Positions 1-6,310 of a stretch of DNA of 14,914 nt are shown in pieces; the first letter of the stretch is position 1; each line of letters starts with the position of its first letter. The stretch is from JBFWML01 sp050251635 (GTDB taxonomy: Bacteria; Campylobacterota; Campylobacteria; Campylobacterales; SZUA-545): the NCBI GenBank assembly GCA_050251635.1, contig JBFWML010000050.1, positions 1 through 14,914 on the forward strand, read 5' to 3'. Position numbers and translations under genes: made by a program. The notes beneath the pieces are model-generated. The model was not told the origin of the DNA, did no database searches, and saw only the letters and a program-made list of their open reading frames with translations.

Positions 1-66
1 CTTGGCTCCGGCCTTGATCTGCGCTAAAGCGGTGTCGAGATCGAACCGCTGGCTTGTTTGGTTCAT
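1..66 (-). CDS. IS256-family (mutator-type) transposase, N-terminal 22 codons only
   Basis: Reading the minus strand from the ATG at 66-64 gives an open frame that leaves the window after 22 codons. The peptide begins MNQTSQRFDLDTALAQIKAG. From memory this resembles the N-terminus of IS256/mutator-type transposases, which often start with a short FDL..AL..I..G segment followed by a GKDG..TPL.K motif that would lie outside this window. A purine-rich AAAGGAT lies about 7 nt before the ATG. The DDE catalytic domain is not visible, so activity cannot be judged. The gene follows the interrupted TIR gene in the same orientation, consistent with insertion. Family assignment rests on 22 residues and is moderate. 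Confidence 0.55.
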   Translation of the reverse strand, partial: MNQTSQRFDLDTALAQIKAGAK

Positions 67-124
67 GGGTCAATCCTTTGGGGTTTAAGATCCTATCGGA
101 CTGACACAGAATTTTTAATGGTCC
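1..124 (-). mobile_element. End of a probable IS256-type insertion sequence
   Basis: The element would comprise the transposase start plus about 58 bp of non-coding end. The TIR reading frame loses sense at about 124-119, just where AT-rich sequence carrying a TGACACAGAATTTTTAATGG stretch (101-120, plus strand) begins. GTGTCA/TGACAC-type ends are common in this family, by recollection. The opposite end, the second inverted repeat and the target duplication lie outside the window, so the exact boundary (roughly 115-125) is not fixed. Confidence 0.45.
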
Positions 125-700
125 CCCCAGCGCATATCCAACTTCTTGCACGCACCAGTCAGACTCTTTAAAGCCTGGCTCCACCACAGCAACTAATACA
201 TCCATAGTGTCAAGCCCAGCCTCAACCTCATCTCTCCATTCTTTGGATGCCTCAATATCTTCATGGGCGACAAAAGCGGAAATACCCCAATTTGACAATG
301 CAGCTTTCATTGCTGACATACGCTCACGATTTGAAGAAAGGTGGCTTACAAAAAGCCTTAAATAATCGTTTACCCAAAAATCTGCCGATCTGAGAGGTGT
401 ACCAAAAATGCGTTTGTATTTCTCTGGGTCTTTCTGGCTAAACCAAAGCTCTATATCGAAATGCTCTATCACATCCAATATAAGATCGCTATTCTGTGTA
501 AATATGCTTTCAAGAACCTCATTTACGCAGTACGGATAGTCATCATCACCGAAACTTAGCGAACGGAGAAGCCGCGGATGCTCAGAAATGGTTTTCAATC
601 CCCCAGTAATCTGACCAAGAGTAAGCCAATCAGTCTGAGAAAATGACTCAAGGATATAGGTAGTTATAACTGCAACCTTTTTTCGTCCTAAAGAATCCAT
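125..700 (-). pseudogene. TIR-domain protein, 3' end cut by an IS insertion
   Basis: From ATG 700-698, preceded by GGGGAG, the frame is open for the whole stretch and encodes about 192 native residues. Residues 1-112 are an unassigned N-terminal region containing an RLLRSLSFGDDDYPYCV segment. Residues 113-192 are a TIR domain: beta-A RLFVSH (115-120), a central ISAFVAHEDI (140-149), then DVLVAVVEPGFKESDWCVQE. Glu186 in the WCxxE context is the expected catalytic glutamate of NAD-consuming bacterial TIR domains. After Leu191-Gly192 the frame runs without a stop into non-native sequence (GPLKILCQSD...) and through the IS start, so the final TIR strands are lost. In bacteria such proteins are often anti-phage NADases, but no defence partner is visible here. 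Whether the chimeric product is active is unknown. Confidence 0.75.
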
Positions 701-806
701 ATCTCCCCATCTTAAGAAGTGGTGTCAAAATAGCTCAACTGCCTCCTGAATAAGACGTGCAAGACGGTGTCGAGGCTACTTTTTGCTTTCCTGAATATCG
801 TCCAAT

Positions 807-816
807 ATTGTACAAT
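807..816 (+). promoter_or_regulatory. Palindrome overlapping the candidate -10 of the antitoxin-fic pair
   Basis: ATTGTACAAT is a perfect 10-bp palindrome. Its right half contains TACAAT (811-816), a good -10 hexamer 19 nt before the antitoxin ATG, with AAAGGAT as ribosome site (823-829). A palindrome covering the -10 is a plausible operator for an autoregulated toxin-antitoxin unit. No convincing -35 was found. The rest of 701-834 holds no gene that I can support. Confidence 0.35.
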
Positions 817-834
817 CTACCCCAAAGGATTGCC

Positions 835-990
835 ATGCAAATCACCCCGTCACTCAAAGCCAAGATGACCAAAGCGGTTGAAGTCTCCATGCGGATCGAA
901 GGCTACAAGCCCGCCGATGCGGCAGCTAAACAGGCGGCAAAAATATTGATGGAAAAACACGGTGTCAAAGTATCGGTTCGCAGAAAGTAG
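835..990 (+). CDS. VbhA-like antitoxin of a Fic toxin (51 aa)
   Basis: This small protein carries S18-M-R-I-E22-G23, matching the Fic inhibitory motif [S/T]xxxE[G/N], inside a predicted helix (about 9-25), followed by a second helical segment PADAAAKQAAKILMEKHG and a basic tail. In class I Fic systems (VbhA/VbhT) the motif's Glu blocks ATP positioning in the toxin, keeping AMP-transfer off. ATG 835 is chosen over an upstream in-frame ATG at 757 because AAAGGAT precedes it at normal spacing and the homology-like part starts there. It overlaps by 29 nt the remains of a Fic gene in another frame, the classic order for such pairs. The antitoxin looks intact while the toxin is broken. Confidence 0.7.
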   Translation: MQITPSLKAKMTKAVEVSMRIEGYKPADAAAKQAAKILMEKHGVKVSVRRK

Positions 991-1168
991 CATTTATCTG
1001 CCCGGAACCGAACTGCTTTCCAGCGCCTTTGAACTTTTTGTGCAGGATTTGGACGATTCCGTTGTTTTTGACGAAGCCTATTTAAAGGCGCTTCACCGCC
1101 AGACCTTTGAATCGCTTTATGAGTGGGCCGGATTTTAGCGAACGGTTGATATGCGTAAAGGCGGCTAA
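962..1168 (+). pseudogene. Fic-family toxin remnant (nonsense mutation and 3' loss)
   Basis: From GTG 962 the frame reads SKYRFAESSIYLPGTELL, then LHRQTFESLYEWAG, the N-terminal region of the Fic fold. An in-frame TAG at 1136-1138 stands where Fic proteins have tyrosine in WAGxYRxVDM; the frame then continues RTVDMRKGG and stops at 1166-1168. The catalytic HPFxxGNGR motif and all following helices are absent because the oppositely oriented activator gene begins its 3' end at 1165. At least two lesions are present: a one-base tyrosine-to-stop change and loss of about two thirds of the gene. Intact Fic proteins modify target proteins with AMP or related groups; this one cannot. Confidence 0.75.
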
Positions 1169-1917
1169 ACGGACACCTCCAACCCCGCGTAAGCGGCCCC
1201 AATCGCCCCCATCAGTTGGGGGTGATCGGGAACGCTGATGTCCATGCGAAGCTCCTCTTCCAGCAGCCGTTTTAGTAGCGGGTTCAGCGCCCCGCCGCCG
1301 GTGAAGACCACGCGATCTTCCACGGCAAAACGGCGCGCCATGCCCGCCAAACGCGACGCGATCGACGCGTGAACGCCAAAGCCGATGGCGGCGGCGCTTT
1401 CGCGTTTGGCAATCAGCCCGATCAGCTCCGATTCGGCAAACACCGCGCACATGGCGTTGATGCTCACATGGCGTGGCGCGTCGTAACAAAAGCCGCCGAA
1501 CTCTTCCAAGCTGCGGCCCAGCCGTTGCGCCGCCATTTCCAGAAACTTGCCCGTTCCCGCCGCGCATTTGTCGTTCATGCGAAAGTCGGTAAAGTGGCCG
1601 CCCTGCCCCATGCGAATCACCTTGCTGTCCTGTCCGCCCAAGTCGATCACCGCGCTGGCGTCGTTAAAGGCGTGGTAGGCTCCCAGCGCGTGGGCGCGGA
1701 TTTCGCTCACCACGGGGCAGCCGGTCGCTTCGGCGATCAGATGCCGTCCGTAGCCCGTGGCGACCAGCATCTTGACGCTTTTGCCTTTCAGGTGGTTTTT
1801 GACCACTTCGTCCTGATCGATCAGCGTCGGAATGACCGCCGTTTCCTGCAAAACGCCGCCCGAATCCAGCGCGGCGATTTTGGTGTAGGTTGAACCCACA
1901 TCCACGCCCCAGTACAC
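1165..1917 (-). CDS. hgdC-like: BadF/BcrA-type ATPase, activator of a 2-hydroxyacyl-CoA dehydratase-like enzyme
   Basis: The 250-aa protein belongs to the ASKHA-fold BcrAD/HgdC family. The phosphate-1 loop is DVGSTYTK (6-13), the second phosphate loop is IDLGGQDSK (91-99), and an adenosine motif FTGGGALN is at 205-212. Cys118 (DKCAAGTGKFLE) and Cys157 (NAMCAVFAE) are at the spots where the homodimer binds one [4Fe-4S] cluster at its interface. Such proteins couple ATP hydrolysis to low-potential electron transfer onto a partner Fe-S protein. The partner is the gene immediately upstream, 1 nt away. The length is typical of the small single-domain activators. Its stop overlaps by 4 nt with the end of the Fic remnant on the other strand. 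Confidence 0.9.
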   Translation of the reverse strand: MYWGVDVGSTYTKIAALDSGGVLQETAVIPTLIDQDEVVKNHLKGKSVKMLVATGYGRHLIAEATGCPVVSEIRAHALGAYHAFNDASAVIDLGGQDSKVIRMGQGGHFTDFRMNDKCAAGTGKFLEMAAQRLGRSLEEFGGFCYDAPRHVSINAMCAVFAESELIGLIAKRESAAAIGFGVHASIASRLAGMARRFAVEDRVVFTGGGALNPLLKRLLEEELRMDISVPDHPQLMGAIGAAYAGLEVSV

Positions 1918-1918
1918 G

Positions 1919-3241
1919 TTAGTTCACCCCTTTGAACTTCGCCGCCTGATCGCGGAAATTGATGCTCTCCACAAAGGCTTCCACGCGGGTTTTGATCTGC
2001 CCGGCGTCTTCGGGGCTGTAATCCGATTCGATCGCCAAAAAGGGAATGTTCGCCTTTTTAAGCGCTTCGGAAACCAAAAACGATTCCACATTGTAGGTGT
2101 GGCAAAAACTGAGTGTGTAGTAGATCACGCCGTCGGCCTGGCGCTCTTTGTACATCTGAACAATCTTATCGATACGCTCCTGATTGGGCGTAAAACAGGC
2201 GCAGTCGATCTTGGCGTAGCGTTCCAGCATCCGCGCCATCAGCTCATCTTCGGTTTTAACGCCCTCAAGATTAACGTCGTCTTTGTAGTAACGGTGCCCG
2301 ATACAGGACTCTTCATTGATAATCGCCGCGCCGCTGGTTTCCACAATGTGGTGCAATTTCCAGTTGGGGGCCGCAAAGGGCGTTCCCAGCACCATCAGGC
2401 GCGCCGGTTTGCCTTCGAACACGCTGACTTTGTTTTTCAGCCGCTCTTCGATCTCGTCGCAGAGCGCATTCAGTTTGGCGGTAAAACGCACCGGCTCGTC
2501 GATAAACGAAATCTGGCTCACCAGCAAACCGTCTTTTCCGCTGACGGGCAGCACATCGGGATTCATGCCGCGCAGCGCGTCAAAACGGCGCAGGGCTTGG
2601 CGCTTGGCGTTGATGATCTCGGTGCCCTTTTTCATCTCCTCCAGCGTCACGGGGCGTTTAACGACCTCGGCGATATGCTCTTTAAAATGGCCGATTTCGC
2701 TGGCCCACAGTTTCATGCTGGCGGCGTCTTTTTTCTGGGGAATCTGCATAACGTGCATGGGGTGATGGGTGGCCAGCACTTCCCAGGTTTTTTTCTTCGC
2801 TTCGCAGGTGGTTTCGCCGTAGATAAAATCCGCCGACTGGGTGTAACCGCACGCGCGCAGCATTTTAAAACCGTGGCCGGATTTGATCAGCGGGCAGATA
2901 TTGCGCGGCAGCTCCTTTTCGGCTTCGGGAATACTCGCGGGCGATCCGCTGCACAGGCCGTAACACACGCCGCCCGCGCCCACCACGATCTCTTCGGGCA
3001 CAAAAATACAAAACGTCCCAACCGCAGGCGCGCCCTTTTTCTTGGCGTCGTTAATCTCTTGAATGCGCACGGTCTGGAACCCCGCCCAGAACTCGTCGAA
3101 ATACTTCATCCCCTCCGGGCGGTTTTTTTGCGTTTTGAACAGTTCGTCGTAACGCGCGCCGGCGGCTTTGACCATGCCGCCCAGTTTTTCTTTGTCGATA
3201 TTCAGGCTGTCCCAGAGGGCTTCAAATTCGGGTGCGACCAT
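1919..3241 (-). CDS. hgdB-like: 2-hydroxyacyl-CoA dehydratase D-component / double-cubane cluster protein family
   Basis: This 440-aa protein has the HgdB/FldC/BcrB-type two-lobe architecture. The N-terminal half carries Cys78, Cys93, Cys97, Cys116 (NICPLIKS), Cys131 and Cys146 (GETTCEAKKK); the C-terminal half carries Cys313 (ESCIGHRYY), Cys347 and Cys349 (CACF) and Cys380 (SFCHTYN). GETTCEAKKK is a hallmark of the family. Classical dehydratases need two such subunits; here only one is encoded, next to the activator. That arrangement matches stand-alone double-cubane [8Fe-9S] proteins, which with their ATP-dependent reductase reduce small substrates such as acetylene in vitro and whose natural substrate is unknown. 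True dehydratase activity is less likely without the second subunit. yedF lies 19 nt upstream. Confidence 0.85.
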   Translation of the reverse strand: MVAPEFEALWDSLNIDKEKLGGMVKAAGARYDELFKTQKNRPEGMKYFDEFWAGFQTVRIQEINDAKKKGAPAVGTFCIFVPEEIVVGAGGVCYGLCSGSPASIPEAEKELPRNICPLIKSGHGFKMLRACGYTQSADFIYGETTCEAKKKTWEVLATHHPMHVMQIPQKKDAASMKLWASEIGHFKEHIAEVVKRPVTLEEMKKGTEIINAKRQALRRFDALRGMNPDVLPVSGKDGLLVSQISFIDEPVRFTAKLNALCDEIEERLKNKVSVFEGKPARLMVLGTPFAAPNWKLHHIVETSGAAIINEESCIGHRYYKDDVNLEGVKTEDELMARMLERYAKIDCACFTPNQERIDKIVQMYKERQADGVIYYTLSFCHTYNVESFLVSEALKKANIPFLAIESDYSPEDAGQIKTRVEAFVESINFRDQAAKFKGVN

Positions 3242-3260
3242 TGTTGTCTCCTTGGTGGGT

Positions 3261-3830
3261 TTAGAGGGCGATCAAATTTTGGGAATTGATGAGCGAATGC
3301 AGCGTGTCGTAGGCGTTGCCCGACTTGCCGACCTTAAGCTGATCGGAAAGTTTAAAAAACTCCAAACACGCGCCACAGGAGAAAATCTGCACCCCTTTAG
3401 CTTCCAGCTTTTTCAGGCTTTCGAGCACCGGGCCTTCGGCGGTGGTGCAGTACACGCCGCGATTGACGAAAAAGACCTTTTCGGGCAACACGGGCTGTTC
3501 GACCAAGGCGGCCATAAAACCGTTCATCAGTTTCAGCCCCAGTTCGCCTTCGCCCACGCCGTCGTGTTTAATAAACAGGACGCGGCCGCTGGACGCAGGC
3601 GCTTGGGCCACTTCGCAGGCGAAGCCTTTGACGATCGTGATCGCGTGGTGGTCGCCTTTGGGTTCGGCGCGGGTTTCAAAACCCTGATTTTTGGCAAAAC
3701 GCTGCACATTTTCCAGCGAACTGGCGGAGTTAACGAGTACGGTCAAGACCCCTTCGGTTATCTCATCCAGCGCCTTTTTGGCACGGATGACAGGTTCGGG
3801 GCAGCCTAGGTTGCGGCAGTCGATATTCAT
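3261..3830 (-). CDS. yedF: YedF-like protein: TusA-type domain fused to a DsrE-like domain
   Basis: Residues 1-70 are a TusA/SirA-type domain with the signature LGCPEPVIRAKKAL; Cys10 of CPEP is the sulfur (or selenium) carrying thiol. Residues 80-189 resemble the DsrE-like half of YedF, with Cys128 (VYCTT) and a CGAC pair (Cys152, Cys155) in IFSCGACLEFF. The family is annotated as selenium metabolism protein YedF, but its chemistry is not firmly established. ATG 3830 is chosen because the TusA fold begins there and AAGGAA lies 5 nt before; the frame is open upstream to 3932 but that part is not family-like. It is first in an operon with the hgdB-like and hgdC-like genes, which suggests a role in S/Se supply or persulfide chemistry for their cluster. 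That link is an inference. Confidence 0.85.
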   Translation of the reverse strand: MNIDCRNLGCPEPVIRAKKALDEITEGVLTVLVNSASSLENVQRFAKNQGFETRAEPKGDHHAITIVKGFACEVAQAPASSGRVLFIKHDGVGEGELGLKLMNGFMAALVEQPVLPEKVFFVNRGVYCTTAEGPVLESLKKLEAKGVQIFSCGACLEFFKLSDQLKVGKSGNAYDTLHSLINSQNLIAL

Positions 3831-3840
3831 GGGATTCCTT

Positions 3841-3919
3841 CGGGCAAAATGGCCCGGATCGGCAGACAGAAAAAGAGGCAAAGAGGGGTTGCTGCGATTT
3901 ATGTCTGCCCCGACCCGGG
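3841..3919 (-). promoter_or_regulatory. Structured 5' leader of the yedF operon with two mutually exclusive hairpins
   Basis: GGCAGACA (3861-3868) and TGTCTGCC (3902-3909) are perfect 8-bp inverted arms around a 33-nt loop. An outer helix of CCCGG (3853-3857) with CCGGG (3915-3919) extends the stem. A smaller hairpin, CGGGC (3841-3845) with GCCCG (3852-3856), sits directly before the yedF ribosome site and shares bases with the outer helix, so both cannot form together. On the minus strand a TAGAAC at 3928-3923 is a weak candidate -10. A regulatory RNA switch or protein operator is possible; no known riboswitch class was recognised. Folding was judged by eye. Confidence 0.45.
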
Positions 3920-3934
3920 ACTGTTCTAGCACGG

Positions 3935-3960
3935 TTATGGTATCTTTTAGCCCTTAAAGG
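3935..3960 (+). promoter_or_regulatory. Extended -10 promoter and ribosome site of the LolA-like gene
   Basis: TTATGG followed by TATCTT (3941-3946) makes an extended -10 (TGG-TATCTT). AAAGG (3956-3960) lies 7 nt before the ATG at 3968. The same arrangement recurs almost base for base at 8198-8221 before the permease leader ORF. No clear -35 box is visible, as is common for extended -10 promoters. Confidence 0.5.
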
Positions 3961-3967
3961 ATGTCCG

Positions 3968-4699
3968 ATGAAATTCATTTGGGTTTTGATGCTAACCCTT
4001 GCCGCCGCCTTTGCGCTCACCCCCGAAGCGATCGTCAAAAAAAGCGAAGACCTTATGCGCGGCGACACGGGTTACGGCGAATACGAGATGATCATCAAAA
4101 GCCCCCGCTACGAACGCACGCTTTTAATGGAAAGCTGGGGCGAAGGAACCAAACGCAGTTTTATCCGCATTTTGCAGCCCAAACGAGACGCGGGAACCAC
4201 GTTTTTAAAGCTGGATAACGAGCTGTGGCAGTATGTGCCGCGTATAGAACGCACGGTAAAAATCCCGCCGAGCATGATGCTTCAGCAATGGATGGGAAGC
4301 GATTTTACCAACGACGATATGGTCAAAGAAAGCTCCATGGCCGAAGACTACGACGCGAAGCTGATCGAAGAGACCGAAAAAAGCTGGCTGATCGCCCTTA
4401 CCCCCAAGCCCGAAGCGGCGGTCGTGTGGGGGCGTATTGAAGCGCGTATCGCCAAAGAGGGCTTTTTGCCGCAAGAAGATCGTTTTTACGACGAAAAGGG
4501 CGTTTTGGTGCGTACCATGCACTTTAGCGAGGTCAAAAAAATGGACGATCGGGTCATTCCCACCGTGTGGCGCATTGTGAGCGAAACCGAAGAAAAAAAG
4601 GGCAACGAAACGACGCTGATTATCAAAAAAGCCACCTTCAATAGAGCGCTGCCCGAAGATATTTTTACCTTGCGGGCTTTGAAAAGCTATTCGCGTTAG
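3968..4699 (+). CDS. Outer-membrane lipoprotein-sorting (LolA-like) periplasmic protein
   Basis: The 243-aa protein starts with a signal peptide (MKFIWVLMLTLAAAFA, cleavage near 16-17) and has the beta-rich pattern of the LolA-like family usually annotated outer membrane lipoprotein-sorting protein. Examples are an early YEMIIKSPRYERTLLMESW strand pair, the RSFIRILQPKRDAGTTFLKLDNELWQYVPRIERTVKIPP segment (about 57-98) and the LVRTMHFSEVKKM strand near residue 180. Members bind lipid or lipoprotein in the periplasm and are usually encoded with LolE/FtsX-type permeases. Such permeases lie on the same strand from 8261, separated by a minus-strand cassette. Its stop overlaps that of the 4696-5307 gene (TTAG). 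No lipobox cysteine is present, so it should be soluble. Confidence 0.82.
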   Translation: MKFIWVLMLTLAAAFALTPEAIVKKSEDLMRGDTGYGEYEMIIKSPRYERTLLMESWGEGTKRSFIRILQPKRDAGTTFLKLDNELWQYVPRIERTVKIPPSMMLQQWMGSDFTNDDMVKESSMAEDYDAKLIEETEKSWLIALTPKPEAAVVWGRIEARIAKEGFLPQEDRFYDEKGVLVRTMHFSEVKKMDDRVIPTVWRIVSETEEKKGNETTLIIKKATFNRALPEDIFTLRALKSYSR

Positions 4700-5307
4700 G
4701 GTTTTTGGGGAATTGAAAGCGTTTGCGGAATCTTGGGAGCAGGATTATTCATCTCTTTTCCGACTTTGGCGTTCAGCTCCGCCGCATAGTCAAAAGCGCG
4801 GATTCCGCCCACGGAAAAGGGTTCGCGGTTAAAAAACAGTTCGTAAGATCGGCCCGGCTCCAAAGAGGCCAGAAAATCAAACGCCAGCTTTTGCGGGCCG
4901 TTTGAGGTATGGACGATCAGACTGTATTTTTCCGGTTCCACCCAAACCGCCGGATCGACAAAAACATCAAACGGGCCTTCTGGGTCAAACAAACATCGCA
5001 AAAAAACCGGGGGGGTTTCTTTGGCCTGTTTGGATTTTTTGAGGTTAATCTGTTTAGGCATCGTTTCGTCGGTCATCACAAAGCGGTTTTTTTCTTCGAT
5101 CGCTACCGACAACACCCGCAAATCGGGTTTTGCAGACTCCTGCGGCGCGGCTTGTTTTTGGGGGAGGCTGGTTTGCTGTACGGGTTTGGCCACAACGGGT
5201 AAGGCTTCGGGCGCAATTGTTTCGACCTCTTCTTTTACGGGCCAAAAAACAATCAAAGCCAAAATCAGGGCGCTAAGTATCAGCGCCCCTGTTTTAAACC
5301 ACGACAT
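4696..5307 (-). CDS. Single-pass membrane protein of unknown function, last gene of the cassette
   Basis: I do not recognise this 203-aa protein. Residues 5-22 (KTGALILSALILALIVFW) form one membrane helix with no cleavage site, so it is probably anchored with its C-terminus in the periplasm. Residues 26-65 are rich in Pro, Gln, Glu and Ala and look like a flexible linker. Residues 66-190 look like a small beta-rich domain (PPVFLRCLFDPEGPFDVFVDPAVWVEPEKYSLIV) with one cysteine. The C-terminus is proline-rich again. The ATG overlaps the end of the upstream paralog by 14 nt, indicating translational coupling and joint expression. A copy of its first 18 codons remains at 6974-7027 after the duplication. 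Confidence 0.75.
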   Translation of the reverse strand: MSWFKTGALILSALILALIVFWPVKEEVETIAPEALPVVAKPVQQTSLPQKQAAPQESAKPDLRVLSVAIEEKNRFVMTDETMPKQINLKKSKQAKETPPVFLRCLFDPEGPFDVFVDPAVWVEPEKYSLIVHTSNGPQKLAFDFLASLEPGRSYELFFNREPFSVGGIRAFDYAAELNAKVGKEMNNPAPKIPQTLSIPQKP

Positions 5308-6303
5308 TCAGCAGATCGGTTGAGATCGGCTTTTTGTTTGACGCCGGATCGCTGCTTGCCAAAGTTAAAGCCGTGATAAAACGCTTGGTAAACTCGGCCA
5401 TATGTTGATAACCCTCAACCATTTTTGCCACAAAGGCCTGATCTTCGGGCGTGTCTTTGAGGAAAGCGTAGGTTTTTCTAACCCATGCTTCATTGCGGCG
5501 GCTGATCTCTTCAAGCTCTTTTTGCAGATGATCGATAATCGAAACGGTTTCAGGTATAGGCGCAACGGTTTTGGGAGAAGTAACAGGCTTGCCATCCTTA
5601 TCAAGAATACCCCCTCCCGGTTGGGCGCCCCCCAATCGCCAAAACAATTGAACCGAAGCAACTCCCAACGGCCCGCTGGAAAAATCCGCTCCAGTTTCTT
5701 TCTGGTAGGCCTTTTTGGTTTCAAGGTAAGTGTCTGCCACTTCTTTGGATATATGATAGGAATCAGCCATTTTCTGGGCGGTCTGATTCTGCGTCAAAGG
5801 TTTTTGGGCCGTGCTGGGTGCTTCCGTCGAAAGAATACGCAGAGCCAATTCATTTTCTTCAGCCGCGGGCATAGCATCAGCCAGTTTCAGGGTGAATGCG
5901 GCCAGATGCCGATAATCTTCAGCTTTTTTCGCTGCGAATGCTTGATCTTTGGGCGAGTTCGAGAGTGAGTAGGTTCGCCTGACCCACGCCTCGTCTCTGG
6001 AGCTAAATTCTTCTGCTTGCATCCGCAGATAATTAACAACCGAGCCATAGTTTTCTATGACCCGATCGCCCACCCTGCTCAATCCGCCCAACACTTGAAT
6101 CGTATTAGTGCCCAACAAAGTGCTTGAGCTAAAATCCGCCCCCGTTTCTTTTTTGTAGGCCTCTTTGGTCTGCAAATAAACTTCAGCCTCTTTCTGGGAG
6201 ATATAAAAAGAGGCGGCAAGCTTCTCGGCAACCTGCTCTTGTGTAAGCCGGGGCTGAGAGGCCGACGCGCTGCTGCTGGAAACGGAATTTGATGTATTAA
6301 TTG
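5251..6303. repeat. Direct repeat, copy 1 (about 1.05 kb, mosaic identity)
   Basis: This segment matches 6971-8065. The offset is 1720 bases from 5251 to about 5560, and 1762 from about 5748 to 6303, the difference being a 42-nt in-frame length change between paralogs. It spans the whole paralog gene except its first codons, plus the first 18 codons of the membrane-protein gene. Near-identical blocks (5256-5555, 5748-5925, about 6165-6300) alternate with diverged ones. Confidence 0.85.
5268..5288 (-). terminator. Hairpin just after the stop of paralog 1 (also at 6988-7008)
   Basis: GGGCGCT (5268-5274) and AGCGCCC (5282-5288) form a perfect 7-bp stem with a 7-nt loop, beginning 5 nt downstream of the paralog stop on the minus strand and followed by GATTTT. 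It could act as a weak terminator or processing site. It also codes for the membrane helix of the downstream protein, so the pairing may be a by-product of codon choice. An identical hairpin follows the second paralog. Confidence 0.25.
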
Positions 6304-6310
6304 AGGCCAC
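5294..6310 (-). CDS. Unknown two-repeat helical protein, paralog 1 (338 aa)
   Basis: I do not recognise the family. After a Ser-rich start (INTSNSVSSSSASAS, residues 4-18) the protein contains two copies of a roughly 120-residue unit. Unit 1 begins LTQEQVAEKLAASFYISQKEA and unit 2 LTQNQTAQKMADSYHISKEVA. Each contains a YLxTKxAYxKETGADFSS segment and then EAWVR(R/K)TY...DQAF.AK...Y.H.A.FT. The pattern is largely helical and charged, with no signal peptide or membrane segment and no cysteine. A Pro/Gly-rich variable stretch (about 215-245) interrupts unit 2. The ATG overlaps the end of the secreted-protein gene by 14 nt, and its 3' end overlaps the membrane-protein gene by 14 nt. The non-cleavable Ser/Thr start could suit a signal-less export route, but that is speculation. 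Confidence 0.75.
   Translation of the reverse strand: MASINTSNSVSSSSASASQPRLTQEQVAEKLAASFYISQKEAEVYLQTKEAYKKETGADFSSSTLLGTNTIQVLGGLSRVGDRVIENYGSVVNYLRMQAEEFSSRDEAWVRRTYSLSNSPKDQAFAAKKAEDYRHLAAFTLKLADAMPAAEENELALRILSTEAPSTAQKPLTQNQTAQKMADSYHISKEVADTYLETKKAYQKETGADFSSGPLGVASVQLFWRLGGAQPGGGILDKDGKPVTSPKTVAPIPETVSIIDHLQKELEEISRRNEAWVRKTYAFLKDTPEDQAFVAKMVEGYQHMAEFTKRFITALTLASSDPASNKKPISTDLLNVVV

Noticed and set aside
715..774. GGTGTCAAAATA and CGGTGTCGAG resembling pieces of the IS end and transposase start
   Set aside because: The matches are about 10 nt long, and no second inverted repeat or transposase remnant can be read nearby; chance similarity is as likely.
821..840. CCCCAAAGGATTG shared between the antitoxin and transposase upstream regions
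   Set aside because: It centres on a standard AAAGGAT ribosome site also used elsewhere in the window; not evidence of homology.
2099..3289. Long plus-strand frame opposite the dehydratase-like gene
   Set aside because: It is the antisense shadow of a clear HgdB-family gene; its translation shows no domain and has low-complexity F/H/V-rich character.
5402..5968. Plus-strand frame opposite paralog 1
   Set aside because: It is antisense to a conserved duplicated gene and not preserved in the second copy, so it is not a gene.
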